Part shown: positions 1 to 11,550 of the stretch, in pieces
How the letters are laid out: the number at the start of each line of letters is the position of its first letter
Numbering within the stretch: the first letter of the stretch is position 1
Assembly: GCF_030272615.1 (NCBI RefSeq)
Contig: NC_081413.1
Coordinates: forward strand, 182,480,951 to 182,544,950
DNA from: Cryptomeria japonica
Taxonomy: Eukaryota; Streptophyta; Pinopsida; Cupressales; Cupressaceae
Direction of reading: 5' to 3'
DNA: 64,000 nt
Translations under genes and position numbers: made by a program
Notes under the pieces: generated by a model
Seen by the model: only the letters and a program-made list of their open reading frames with translations
Told to the model about the DNA's origin: nothing
Databases searched by the model: none

Positions 1-921
1 AAATCATCTTGAACTTGTGCAAAAATTGGATTTCCATTTAATTTTCAGATTTCTAATTATTCTCAGATTTGTCTTCATTCTTACAAGTCAAATTTTCAGT
101 TTCTCCCCTTTTTCCCAAAATTCAAATTTTAAAATTAAGTGGTTAGGTCATAAACCCTAATTTTTAAAATTAATTGGATTTTGTGTGAATTTCAAGTCAA
201 TTTCATTTACATTCAGATTTATAAACATTTTTCAAGGTGTCCCTATCCATTAGGTTTGACCCTTTTCAAAATTGTAATTCAATTCCTCTTTTTCTTCAAA
301 ACCCTAATAGGGTCCTATTTTCACATTTGTGCCTTCATTTCGCCCATTTAGAGATCGTAAAATTCACCAATTTTGGGGGGTTAGCTTTAAAATCATCATA
401 ATATCCATCCCTAAAAATTTTGAGAAAAGTTGATTGGACCATGTGCGTTCCCGCCACGGTCCTCGGCTTTTTTCCCAAAATTTTGGGAGACTGTTATGAC
501 TATATTTAATAGCCTAAATCTGGAAGATTGGCTTATTTTATTGATTTTTGAACCCTCTAGAATCAGACATACCTTCAAAATTCAACATCTCAAATTTCAA
601 GAATTTTTTTAAAATTAAGAGGATAATTATTGTCTGCCCTAATTTTAAAATTAAGTGGTATTCCCTTAGCCCTAATTTTGAAATTCCAATTTCCTTATAT
701 TTTTGGAAATTGTGTCATTTTCTTCCTCCAACAAAGTTCAAATTGTGTAATCATTATTTTCTTGAATTTTGCATTACTCAATTTTGCAAGCTTTGTTCTA
801 CAATTCAAAATTCAAAATCTTCCTCTAGTGCATGAGTTTTACCACTATTAGTCCTACCTATTCTATCCCCGTTAGATGAAGCATTAGAATTAAGGCTTCC
901 CAAGGTTTAATTACCGAGGAG
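1..921 (+). other. Element A leader and probable 5' LTR remnant
   Basis: AT-rich, non-coding sequence with several copies of a CCCTAATTTTAAAATTAA-like phrase (around 125-180 and 635-675). A block of roughly 55 bp at 436-490, containing a GACCATGT...CCACGGTC core, is repeated imperfectly at 5852-5905 inside the downstream LTR region. This suggests that part of the 5' LTR or leader is present here. No clear tRNA-type primer-binding site was found, so the LTR edge cannot be placed, and the element probably begins before the window. Confidence 0.45.
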
Positions 922-3900
922 ATGAAGCCTAATTTGGGTGACTTCTTTAATGAGGATCATGCTAATTCTTCCCATCCTAATCATGTGCCTATTCACCCCA
1001 TTTATGGATCCCATGATGAAGAAGAAGCTTTAACCAGGGTTTCTTTAGATCAACTTTCCACATTGGACAATCAATTTGACAGCTTTCAACAATGGATGTC
1101 TCAAGAATACCCTAATAGTAAATCTCTTCCATTAATTGAAGGTCTTAAACACTTGCTTCAAAGTGATAAGAATGGAATTGATATTTTGTGTGGCATTGCA
1201 CATATTGATGATTTTAATGTTATGCCTATCAAGAGTTGTGTCTAAACCCTAGGTAGCTCACAACCTTCAACACAAGTCAATTCTTCTATTCCTTTGACGA
1301 ATCCTATGACCAGTATTCCTACTTTCACCTCCAACATCATGGCTACTTCAACTCAAAATATCATCCCTACAACAATAGGTCATGGGGGAAATTATTATTC
1401 TTCATTTAATCCTCCATCTTTACCTATGTCTTCCATGAGTGTTCTTATTATTCCTCAACCAATTAGTGTGACACAAGGGGGCAATTCCTTCAAAAACTTT
1501 ATTCCTCCTTTAAGTGTCCCTTTTCCTACCCAATCATCACCAATGCCTACTTATCATAATGTACCAACACCTTATTCTCATTCCATGCCTTCTTTCCACA
1601 ACATCACACCACCTTCTCAATCACCTATGTCTAAAATCAATTCTTCCACCGAAATGACAATCAACAATCTTTCTCAAACCATGTCTTCCTTACAACAACA
1701 AATTGCTTCTATGAGTCAATCCATGTTTAGTGTGCCCACCTTTGATGTTGTGAGCCCACTTTCTCTTGATATTGTTAAAGCCTTGCCACCTAAACATGTG
1801 GAGATCCCTCAATTGGAGCTCTATAATGGAAAAGGTGATCCTCTTACGCATGTCAAAATATTTAAAACCTTGTGTACTGATTTTTCTTATGATCAATGAT
1901 TGCTTGCAAAAATGTTTACAAGAACATTAAGAGATAAGGCCTTACAATGGTATTGTTCTCTTCCTTCTTATTCTATCACTTCCTTTCAACAACTAGCAAA
2001 TTCTTTCATCCAACAATTTCAAAATAACATTGGTCCTAAAATCACTTTGACTTATTTAATGCATTGTAAACAAGGTGTTAAAGAAAAAGTGATTGATTTC
2101 ATTGGTAGATATAAGCATTTGTGTGCTCAAATTTCTTTTCATGTCCCAGATAATGATATACATAGAATTTTCATTTCTAATTTACAAAAGGATATCAGGG
2201 AAAAGCTTCTTTTGTTTGATTTTACTTCATTTCCATATTTGTGCACAACACTTCACAATTATCAATTGGTTGTGAGTCAAATGGAGCAATCCACTCCTAT
2301 GACTCTGAGTGATAAGGGGGAGAGTGCTCAACAACCGTTTGTGAAGTTAAAACCAACAAAAAACTTCATCAAGTTCAATGATCCAATCAACAACAACCAT
2401 GTGAATGCTACAACAGGCGTGCCTTCTATTTCTAAATTTTTCCAAAGAGAAAGGCAATTTACTCCTTTTAATGAATCTTTGTATAGTATTATGTCTCAGT
2501 TGTTGCACATAAATGTTATCAAGCTTCATCCTATAAAACAAATTGATCCTTCCAAACTTGCATCTCCTTATTTTGATAACAATTCCTTTTGCCAATTTCA
2601 CCGTCAACCTGGTCATGATACCGAGAAATGTTTTGCATTGAAAAATAAGGTTCAAGACTTGATTGATAATAATACTATATTTGTGGTCGGTGTGAATTAT
2701 AAAGAGAATAAATCAGTTGCTCCTCATAATCAAAATCTTAAGATTTTCACTTAACCCATTGCCATTTCATACCTCTAATGTTATTGATATTGTGCCTAAT
2801 TCTCTCACTTTTGAAGAATTCACCTCTATGGCTCCAAACTTGGTTAATATGGTAGAAAAACAAGATACATCTAAGGATCCTTGTATTACATTTACCCTAA
2901 TGAGACCATTAGAGCACCCGATGGCCCTTTATACATAGTTACAAAGGTTAAGGATATCCCTTGTCGTGGTGCTCTGATTGATCCCTCTTGCATGGTTAAT
3001 GTTATAACTGAAGAGTATCTTTTAACTTTATGATTGCATAAACCAATATATGATACTTCTAATATGGTCGTAAAGTTATTTGATGGCTTCTCTTGTCCTA
3101 CCATTGGCTCTATCACCCTTCTTATTGAAGTTCATTCTAAATCCATGGATGTTGACTTTGTTATCATACCTTCTTCTGAGCAATTCCATGTGAAGTTGGG
3201 CTATCCTTGGCTGTCTTCCATGAAGGCTATTGTTTCTCCAATCCACAAATTTTTGAAATTTCCTCACAATGGAGAAATCATAAACATGAACCATAGCTTA
3301 TTTCATCCATCTGAAAGAAGCCCAGGTGTTCCTATTGATTTCTTTTGGCCCAAACAATTTCAATCTCTTCCATCAAGGAGAGATGCTCTTTTTCAATCTT
3401 ATCAAAAATGGAAAAGCAATGTGATATTATCCTTAAGTCAACCTAGATCACCAACACTTGACTTTCCTATTATTCTTCAAGATGAGGTTCTTCCTCTCTC
3501 GGATAGAACTAATCAGCTCCCTCCTAAGGAAAATTGTCCACCTATTCCTATGGATGTGACTTTACCTTCTCTTAAGGAGAATGACAATATTCCTCCTAAG
3601 GTTAGACCTATACCTCCTCCTCATGATGGATCTGGTCTCCTTCCTACACATAATATTTCTCTTTTCTATGGTGCAATTCCCCCTCCTTCCACTTATTGAG
3701 AGAAGAGGCTTTCTTCTCCTATTGTTCAACCAAAAAGACCTCAACCTAAACCTTTTACTATCAAGGAGAGAAATATTCATACTTTTTCAAGTGTTCCTCC
3801 TCCTTCTCAGCCTTCCACTAAGACTCGACAGAATCATTGTGCGTAAGAACACTGAGAAAGACGTCGTGTTCGAGCTCATGAAGTTATCCCTCAAAATACT

Positions 3901-4149
3901 CAATCTCCTCATAATCGGACATTTGACATGATTCCCTTTTCTCCTAAGCAAGATGTTCAACCAACATCTCCAAATCATAAGTTGCATAAAACATGTGATG
4001 GTTTTACTCCTATTCATGTTCTTGCTCTACTTGCTTTAAACTTTGATAAAAAAATGGGTGGAAATGTTATTCATAATGGAAATACAACTCCTAATGCTTC
4101 TGATAGTGAGTATGAGTATGTTCATGTGAACAAGCATTTATTGGATTAG
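922..4149 (+). pseudogene. Element A gag-protease polyprotein (Ty3/gypsy-like), decayed
   Basis: This is a retrotransposon gag that would form the particle shell, followed by a retropepsin-like region. Most of it reads in one frame from the ATG at 922, with in-frame stops at 1243, 1897 and 3031. A local shift near 2753 returns to frame near 2900. A Ser/Pro/Gln-rich N-terminus (1294-1750) precedes a gag capsid region (about 1800-2290; ALQWY and SFIQQF are visible). A CQFHRQPGHDTEKC knuckle lies near 2590-2630. The protease region (2935-3290) has ALIDPSC where a D-T/S-G active site is expected and keeps LGYPWL near its end. A Pro-rich tail ends at 4149. No reverse transcriptase, RNase H or integrase follows before the polypurine tract, so the element is gag-pro only. 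The in-frame TGA at 3031 fits a CGA to TGA change. Confidence 0.8.
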
Positions 4150-5023
4150 TTTTCATAAACCCTAATCCTAGCTCCTCAAATCAAACAAAGTGACTTACAA
4201 CATTAGCATAGTCCTTGTTTGGATCTTGTGATACCTCCATCTTGTTGTGCTTGATGTCACTCCTTTGGCATGTTACTCGCTTTCCCGAAATAGAGATCAA
4301 CAAGATCGAGAGGCAGATGTCATGCTAGATTAGCAATATTAGCACTGCAAATCTTTCTCTCTCTCCTTTCTTGCTCTTTTGTGACCATTCTTCTATGTGT
4401 ATCCCTATTCTTCTATTGTTCCCTTAATGTCTACTTGGGGATGATGCAAAGCATTGAGATCTTTTTCTTGGTCTCTTTCATGTTGACTCAAAAGACATCC
4501 TTTCTTCCCTTTCTTCTAAGGCAGTGTCCTTCTTTGGGGAATGAAGATTATTATATGCATATACATACATGATATACATGATTTATCATACATCATACTG
4601 ACCCTGAGGAAAGTGACACTACCTTGTATTTCGTGTTCATTATCCTTGGGTTTATACCTCGATTGGGGGCTAAATCCTTGTGATAACATGATCCTGATAA
4701 GGCACACACAATTGGTTTAATGTGGGGGCATACACTCTACTCATACTTTCCCTCTTGTGATACTTAGAATTACTTAGTGAACTTTGTTTTTCTTTGTAAT
4801 CTTTAGTATCCTTGCTTTCATAACTCATAGTGAAGGGAACTTTGCTACTTGCAGTCATGGTTCTCCCCTTCTCGATCTTCCCTTTTACTTTGTCAATCGA
4901 AGTCATAAGATTCTAAGTCCACTGGGGGCTTGGCACATCTTGCCTCCTTGACGTGGTAAAAGTCTTTCAATCTTGTTTCCTTGTACTTTGTCGACAATAT
5001 CGGTGTATGCTTATACTCCAGCT
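4150..5023 (+). other. Element A 3' non-coding region
   Basis: About 870 bases lie between the end of the gag-pro frame and the polypurine tract. I see no pol motif in any frame. The stretch 4560-4600 has short ATACATGATATAC-like repeats, and CT-rich runs lie near 4350-4400. In an autonomous gypsy element this interval would hold RT, RNase H and integrase. Confidence 0.6.
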
Positions 5024-5038
5024 AAAGTGGGGGATAAA
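5024..5038 (+). promoter_or_regulatory. Polypurine tract of element A
   Basis: The purine-rich string AAAGTGGGGGATAAA lies immediately before a TGTAGTGTCATAAAATTGC LTR start. This is the expected site for plus-strand priming and fixes the plus orientation of the element. Confidence 0.7.
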
Positions 5039-5905
5039 TGTAGTGTCATAAAATTGCGACCCTGCCAATTTTTTATTGCATTAGGGTCCTCACGCATGCA
5101 GACTCGAATCCTCTAGCCTGATTAGAGACCAGAGAGTGCCTAGCTTATGAAAATAGCTTCTTCCTTGGCTTTTGCATCACCTCGTCCACATTCTTCCCTG
5201 GAGAAAGGGGTAGGATAGGGGCGTGGTGCCATTGTCCCCCCTTGGAAAGGGGCGTGGCACCCTTTTCCTCCTAGGACAGAGGCATGGCGCCCCTGTCCCT
5301 AGCCTATTTTGGGGTAGGACCCTTTCGAGGGTTGCATTATTGGTTGTACCTCAGGTGGGAAACTCTCTCAATGTTGGCCCGTGACAAAATCCAAAACCAC
5401 TAGCATGTATTTAAGGGGGAATTCACTCTCTCATTGGAAAAATTTGGATAGGTTGAAGTTGGAGAGATTCAAGTTGGACAAGCGATCAAGCATTCTTTTC
5501 TAGCATTGGGCATTCTCAAGTCTCCCTTCAAGGCTAGGTGTTTCATTCAAGTCAAGGATTCAATCATTGAAGAGGAGATTGATTTCAACGTTCAATCCTA
5601 CACAAGAATTTCTATCACAACCTCCCTTGAGGTGATTTACAATTTAGTCTTTCATTTACATCTACTTGCAGGTACTTTTTTTCATTACTTGGTTAATTCC
5701 AAAACTAGGGTTTGACCTAAAGGCAAACCCCCAATCCCAACCCATTTTCCTCTCTTTTCTTTGTGTAGGTTGCAGGTACGCAACTATACTTTCGAATTCA
5801 TGCTTCATTTGCATAAGCAGAAAAACCCTTTTCGTTTCATGGATTTTTTCGAGGACCATGTACATTCCCACCACGGTCTTGGCAAATTTTCCTCAAATTC
5901 ACAGG
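5039..5905 (+). repeat. Element A 3' LTR (5' edge firm, 3' edge uncertain)
   Basis: The LTR begins TGTAGTGTCATAAAATTGCG directly after the polypurine tract. It holds three GC-rich repeats of about 30 bp (5218-5308) and a TATA-like GTATTTAAGGGGG near 5408-5420, a plausible U3 promoter. Near 5852-5905 it shares the GACCATGT...CCACGGTC block with 436-490 of the leader. The end could lie anywhere up to about 6180 because no matching 5' LTR edge is inside the window. Confidence 0.6.
5218..5308. repeat. Three tandem ~30-bp GC-rich units in the A LTR
   Basis: Three imperfect copies of a GGGGCGTGGYGCC...CCTCC unit start near 5218, 5249 and 5279. They are much richer in GC than the surrounding sequence and sit about 100 bases upstream of the TATA-like site. 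This is the usual place for repeated enhancer-like units in a U3 region. Confidence 0.6.
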
Positions 5906-7026
5906 GCGACTTCATCTTGACATTTTACTACCAGATCTAGGTGCACAACTTCATCCCATATTTTGATCTCAAGTTATAATCGATTCTTTGTCACTTTTTC
6001 ACTACATAGTTCAATCAATTTCCTTCCTATTTCAAATAAGAAAGAGGGGATCAACTTAGCATTCCCCATTCATTCAGAATTCAATCTACCATCTTTGTGT
6101 GGAGAGATTGAATCTAGTGAATTATCCTCTCCTCTTTCTAATGTAATGGTGAAAAGTGCTTGAACGGTAATCGATAGCAAAAATCTTATCTCTCTTTGAG
6201 GGAAAGGGAAGTTTCCTTCTTGATTTATCATTCACCATTTTCTCACCATTACAGATTCTCACCATGGTTTTTACTAGTTTGGGTTTTCCATGTAAAATAT
6301 TGGTGTTCTTGTGTGGTTGCCTTGTTATTTCTATTGTTGACTTTAATGCTTACGATGAATGAGATATATGGTGTGGTAAATTTTTCATATCACCATTTTT
6401 TATGTATTGTGATTCACCCTCCCTTTCAACATTCGATAGTGTTGAACATGCATTACATTTTCCAAAAATAAGCTAAATAAGGCCATGTGTTGAAACTAAA
6501 ATTTTTATTCACACTGACTACAAAATAGTAGCACCACTGTGAAATACAAGAAAAATTATACACTTTCAAAAAAATATTGCACATGAAAATGAGCCTATAT
6601 GAACCAGATTGAAGCCTCCAAAATTGTGAAAATTGGGATTACAACATTTTTAGAAAAATACATGTACAAAAATTAAAAAACTCTTGCACCATTACAAAGA
6701 GCATGGAATTCTATCCCCGAAAAAAATGCTTGCTAAAAAGAGTCTGAATGCTTGAGATATCACTATTTAAAAATCACGTACATAATTATGATGCTCGTAT
6801 CACCGCAACACCTCCAAAATTCAAATTCTGGTAGATTTGGCCTCCAATGTCTAATTTGGATGAAACAAAAGGAAAAATTAACTTTTTCAACCCTTTTGAA
6901 TCCAATTGTGACATTAGATTTGACCCAACAAGCTCTAATTTTTACCATGCATACAAAACCACAAAAAAACAAACCCCAAAATGTACAAAAAATCTCTTAA
7001 AATGACTAATAAAAGGCATTCTAAAA
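5906..7026. other. AT-rich region with no recognisable gene
   Basis: From 5906 to about 6180 the sequence may be the end of the A LTR. From about 6480 to 7026 it reads as the non-coding leader, on the minus strand, of the reverse-oriented copia remnant whose PBS is at 7027-7038. Short open frames here have no domain and lie in low-complexity sequence. No gag is recognisable. Confidence 0.4.
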
Positions 7027-7440
7027 GCTTTGATACCATGTAAAATTTGTCTATGAAGGTAGCCACCCAAGATTTAGAGGCGTAATGGAAAACACAATAA
7101 TAAGGGAGAATTAAATATGACAAGAATAAGTTGTATTGCTATCAAGAATGTGATACAATCGATGAATATACATAGGAGTCCCCTTGGTCAAATAGGCCAA
7201 GGTGAAACATAGGAAGGCATAAGATTATGACAAGTGTCTTAGCCTTATGACATGAAAAACAAAGTGGAAACTTATACCCACCTAAGGTGGAAATTGATAA
7301 AGTGATAAGTCAACTAAAGGTAGACATGTCCTATGTGATCTTTGAGTAAGCTTAAGTGAAAGGTGTAATTAAAACCTAGGTCAAGAACTAACAAGGTACA
7401 ACACCTTAATCACACCAATAAATATAAATATATTTTAATT
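7027..7440 (-). repeat. Reverse-oriented copia-type LTR end with PBS
   Basis: On the minus strand, TGGTATCAAAGC (7038-7027) closely matches the initiator-Met tRNA primer-binding site used by most plant copia elements. It is immediately preceded, in that orientation, by sequence ending in ACA, so an LTR edge lies at 7039. The rest of the LTR runs rightward into AT-rich sequence. Its far edge near 7440 is a guess. No matching second LTR or pol gene is seen, so this is a truncated remnant. Confidence 0.5.
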
Positions 7441-8807
7441 TAGATTGATAATTTATTATATTATTAATTTTAATATCTTACATGTGTTAGTATATATAAA
7501 AAATATTGACAAATATCTTTCTCGAGGCATCTATTATTTAGAGTTTCTCACATTAAAATGCAATAGACACCTTAAGAAGGATATCTCTCGGTATATTTAC
7601 TATATGTATTCTAGTTATGTTGGACATAGAAATGAATAATGAGGATGAATGAATAATATTAGGGTAGGGAGTTGGTACAGGGGCACTTATGGGTCCAAGG
7701 GGCCTATCAAGAGTTTTTTATTTCTAGTCATGTTTTTTTGTTCATTTGGGATGTAATAAGGTCTTGAGGACCATCGTGAAACATTTTTAAGTCATTTGAA
7801 GTCACCTTGTAAGGCATTGGTGCCAATTGCTTGTATGTAGCTAATTAGGATCACATTCGTCAAACTTGGTCAACCACCTCCTAATGTGTGTTGAGGGAGA
7901 AAAAATGATGTAATTGATGTTGTTTGGTCCTAGTCCACATGTTTTCAAGGTTTTTAGGTGATATTTGAGTCATTTGTGCAAAATGAGCAAAAGTTGTAAA
8001 AGTTGTCTAGCAGCATAACATGTCAAAGGTGGTTAAAAGACTAACCAATTCAAAATATGGTTAGAGCCATTGGTTTCAGAGGTTAAATAGACCCCTCAAA
8101 TGTTGAGGAGGGTTTATATAGTCTATTTGTACAAAGAACACATCATATTGAATGAATTGAAAGAGAATTTCTTTGTAATTTTATGCAAAGAATGTTGCTA
8201 TTTCTCTCATAACTTCTCTGTACGGTCACTCCAGAATGTGAAAGTGGATTCATTGTAAAGGGTTTTGAGTTAAGTTTCATTTGAGACTCATTTTGTTTTT
8301 TTTCATTGTGTTTAGAGTATTCTACAAACCGATTTCTCAAAATTGGTTTGAAACCCTAGGTGTTGGGGTTTTGAAGGAGAATAATGCATAACTAGCCATT
8401 CCATCAATGGCTTGAATAAAGAATTGGTGTAATGGTAGGTGTATCAATGGTCCCGACGGTTTTTGGTCAGTTTTTGTAGAGGAGGAGTTTGGAGGGTGAT
8501 TTGAGTGCTTGAGGGCTTAACATCCCCATGTGTTAAGCTAGTTAGAAAGGCTTGGAAGAAGTGTTGAATGTTTTGGTACCAAAATAAGTGGGAGAAACTT
8601 AAAACCTATTAAATATTTTCAAATTTGATATGTACTTTCATTCCATGTTGGTGAAGTGTCTATTGGGTACCTCTAGTGCAATTCGAGACCTAATGGCGGT
8701 CTTGGAGGACTGTAACAGTCAATTTTTGGACACTTTGGTCCAAAACACCATATCTTGATTCTGACATATGTCTGAGAACTTCCAAAAGGGTATCTAGAAG
8801 TAGTCTT
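7441..8807. other. Unassigned flank containing a TATA-like site
   Basis: No coding region was recognised. A TTTATATAGTC TATA-like string occurs near 8111-8121, followed by an AT-rich transcribed-looking leader, so this may be part of another old LTR. The sequence resumes at 33804 on the far side of element C, which was inserted into it at 8807/33804. Confidence 0.4.
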
Positions 8808-10265
8808 TGATGCTATGATGAAAGAATAAGTATCCGATAGAATACTGAGAGGGGGGCGGGTGAATCAGTATATTGAAAAACTGATACAAAGTTCCAAAAC
8901 TCAAATTCAATCACACAAAGTAAACATATCTCAGTTAAGATCAATATTCATAAGAAAACATGACATCAACCGGTTTAACTATTATGACAACTTAACAGTA
9001 CATAACTTCAATCTTGTAAATATCAACAATGCTTAATCATAACTCAACATATTCATCTTTCAATGCTTCTACTTATCATGCCTTATTAGAAGTTAACCAA
9101 ATCAACAAATAAGATCATAACCACAAAAGCATTCACCACTTGACACAAATGTTTATACGTGGAAAACCCAAATAGCTAAAACCACGGTGAGATGAGACTC
9201 ACAAGGATAGCTATCTGAACTCTTTTGAAGTTCACCCTTTTAGGAGCCAAGCCAGTTAAAGCTTTACAATAATTCCTGTTAAGAACTAATTCTGGTTACG
9301 AATCACCCAATTAAGGGATTTACAAATATGCCTTAATGAAAAGACCAATACCCTATTAGGAGTAAGCTTGTGGGAGGATTTAAGAATCCAAGCTAATGGA
9401 CCACCTTGTTAGAGGATTTAATGAGTAACGAAGCTTGTTAGAGCTTACTCGATTAAGGGATTTCACTTCTATTGTAATTGTTAGAAAACAATAGGTTTTC
9501 TTGATCTATCTGAGTAGCACTACATTTGCTTCATTAGATCCTTCTAAGCTTCAATTTGCCTTCACTCAAAGTGCAGATCCATTTAGTATTAGGCAACTAC
9601 ACACTCAATAGGTTTCTATCAATCTTGCCAACAACCTCTACAAACAACTTCATTGACCTTAAATACAAATCAATTAGGTCAGTAACATAGCAAAAACCTA
9701 ATTCTCATCATCGAGATTACAAACAATTCGGTACAATCTTGACTGTTAGAAATCATGACAATCTCTTCACATTCTTCAAGAAAATTCCAACCACTCCATG
9801 ATCACCGCTTCATCAAACTTTGTAACTCATCATGCATTGTGCATTAGATGCAATCCACTTTGCTCCTTCCCTAGACAAAAAAGTGCATTAGATGCAATCC
9901 ACTTTGCTCCTTCCTTAGACAAAAAACAAACATGCCAAAACAATTTGAACTTATCCTCATACAATGATTGCACGTGTCTCCATCATTACCGCTTATCAGA
10001 TAATAAAACAACAAAATTGATTGGTTAGGGTTTAACAGTTGATAGGGTTTATTGGTTACATTTCTTAGAAAGGTTTAACCCTTTACACCAGTTCAACTCA
10101 CAAACTTTACATACTAGTTTACAATATCTTCCACAAATCTCTTCTTACCAGTTACTAGCCAATGTCAAAAACAACAATATCAGCAATAACATGAATACCA
10201 TTACTGGTTCAATTGACATCAATGACAACATATCATTAATGCAATCTATATGCAAAATGCCAAAA
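8808..10265 (-). repeat. Left LTR of copia C (3' LTR in element sense)
   Basis: The LTR begins TGATGCTATGATGAAAG on the plus strand and aligns along its length with 32396-33786. It is longer than its partner partly because of a 44-bp tandem duplication at 9839-9926. The terminal CCAAAA differs by one base from the CCAACA of the partner. Both copies have CAACCGGTT and TTACACCRGTTCA patches and many scattered differences, so the insertion is old. Confidence 0.85.
9839..9926. repeat. 44-bp tandem duplication in the left LTR of C
   Basis: Two copies of a 44-base unit beginning GTGCATTAGATGC lie head to tail (9839-9882 and 9883-9926), differing by one base near the end. The partner LTR (around 33397-33440) has a single copy, so the duplication arose after insertion in this LTR. 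Confidence 0.85.
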
Positions 10266-10277
10266 ATCTCCCCCTTT
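10266..10277 (-). promoter_or_regulatory. Polypurine tract of copia C
   Basis: On the minus strand the string AAAGGGGGAGAT directly precedes the LTR start. The same core ends element B (AAAGGGGGAGGT at 27435-27446). Confidence 0.8.
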
Positions 10278-10620
10278 GGCATTGATGGCAATACAAATAT
10301 CAATGCCTCTAATTGTTGTTGAGATTAGTGAATAGGAATCCTAGTTTACATCACTAAGTATTCACCTTGTTGTTGTCTATCTTCAGCTCGTCACTCGTTC
10401 ACCTAATTAGACACATAATTCTTCTCCTCAATCACATAATTCTTCTCCCCCTTTGACAACAATGCCAAAGTGAAAGTAAAAGGAAAATGTAATTCTGCTC
10501 TCACTGTGCATCAACATCATTCTGCAACTTGATGCTCCCCTTGTGGAATACATCCACTTCTTCATCAATCCATGTAAAATTCCACAAGTGGTTCAGGGAC
10601 TGATGCAATCAGCATCATGC
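10278..10620 (-). other. 3' non-coding region of copia C
   Basis: Between the end of the pol frame and the polypurine tract the minus strand is non-coding. It contains repeated AATTCTTCTCC phrases and a CTTTGGCATTG-like second purine tract. No further gene is seen. Confidence 0.6.
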
Positions 10621-10683
10621 TCAACTAACCTCATGAAGAGGGACAACCCCCAATTTACTTCTAAGATACTCAAAATTGGTCCT
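10621..10683 (-). pseudogene. Last codons of copia C pol, cut off by element B
   Basis: On the minus strand this reads TNFEYLRSKLGVVPLHEVS then TGA at 10623-10621. This is the normal C-terminus of a copia polyprotein. The residues just before it (LADTFTKPLPK) lie 17.6 kb away at about 28276-28310, on the other side of element B. The split shows that B inserted into the last part of pol. Confidence 0.85.
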
Positions 10684-11454
10684 TGTTGGCATTCTACACT
10701 CTAATGAGAATAGTTGATGTTGTCATTGATGACAACCAACTGACAACCAACCAGCAACAAGTTTCTACACATGCACCAGCATCACGAATATCATACACTA
10801 GTAGGCATTGGCACTCAGGTCGACATGGGATAAAGTTTTATTTATGTGAATTGTTTTGTAAATGTAATTAACTATTTGTAAGCCGACTTGGTATATTATA
10901 TAGACTCATATATGTATGAGATCTCATAGGTCATTTTGAAGGAGGTAATAGAAAAACAAAGAATGTAATGAATAGGAAATTATTGTATGAGGTGATATAG
11001 TGGAAAGCGAAAGTTTTGGTTAAGGTATCTAACTGAGATTAAATGGGTACTGAACCATGCATTTGAGATGCTATTTTGAGTACATTGTATTGGATTTAAA
11101 TATCCATATTGTAGTTAGTGATACTCTTTTGAGCAGTGCGCTCCAGGTAGTTGGCCTTCTTGCATGTGCAAGCCCTTGTTGTAAGTAGTATTTATTCATT
11201 GGCCAGTGAGTAAATATTGTGGGTCACAAATCCCACCAAGGTTTTTCCCACACTGATTTTCTTCATTAAAATATCTTGTGTTATGGTGTGTTTCTATGTT
11301 GTCTTTGTTATTTGTGTTTACTACATTAATTCTTGTTTACTAGCACACTGTTTTGGGTTGCAAAGTTATAAATAAGTTTAAATATTCAATTAACCGGTTA
11401 GACACTGTTTCACCCCCCCTCTTAGTGTCTTTGGGATTGTCATTGAATCTAACA
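10684..11454 (+). repeat. 5' LTR of element B
   Basis: The LTR starts TGTTGGCATTCTACACTC and ends GAATCTAACA, matching 27447-28275 closely. The 3' copy has an additional CACCGGCATTGGTAGG-type segment near 27560-27640, which accounts for most of the length difference. Confidence 0.9.
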
Positions 11455-11470
11455 ATTGGTATCAGATCTC
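11455..11470 (+). promoter_or_regulatory. Primer-binding site of element B
   Basis: ATTGGTATCAGATCTC follows the LTR edge. TGGTATCAGA matches the start of the complement of the plant initiator-Met tRNA 3' end. Confidence 0.85.
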
Positions 11471-11525
11471 GGTCCTCTATTTGCAAAAGCCTAACGGCTT
11501 GAGGAAGATTCTGAAACTGGTACAG

Positions 11526-11550
11526 ATGGAGAACTTAAGAAAATAGTTGG
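11526..11550 (+). pseudogene. First codons of element B ORF1, cut off by element T
   Basis: An ATG at 11526 reads MENLRK and then TAG at 11544-11546, whose last base is the first base of the 5-bp target duplication (GTTGG). The frame resumes at 22588 on the other side of element T. The start lies about 70 bases after the PBS, as expected for a gag start. Confidence 0.7.
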
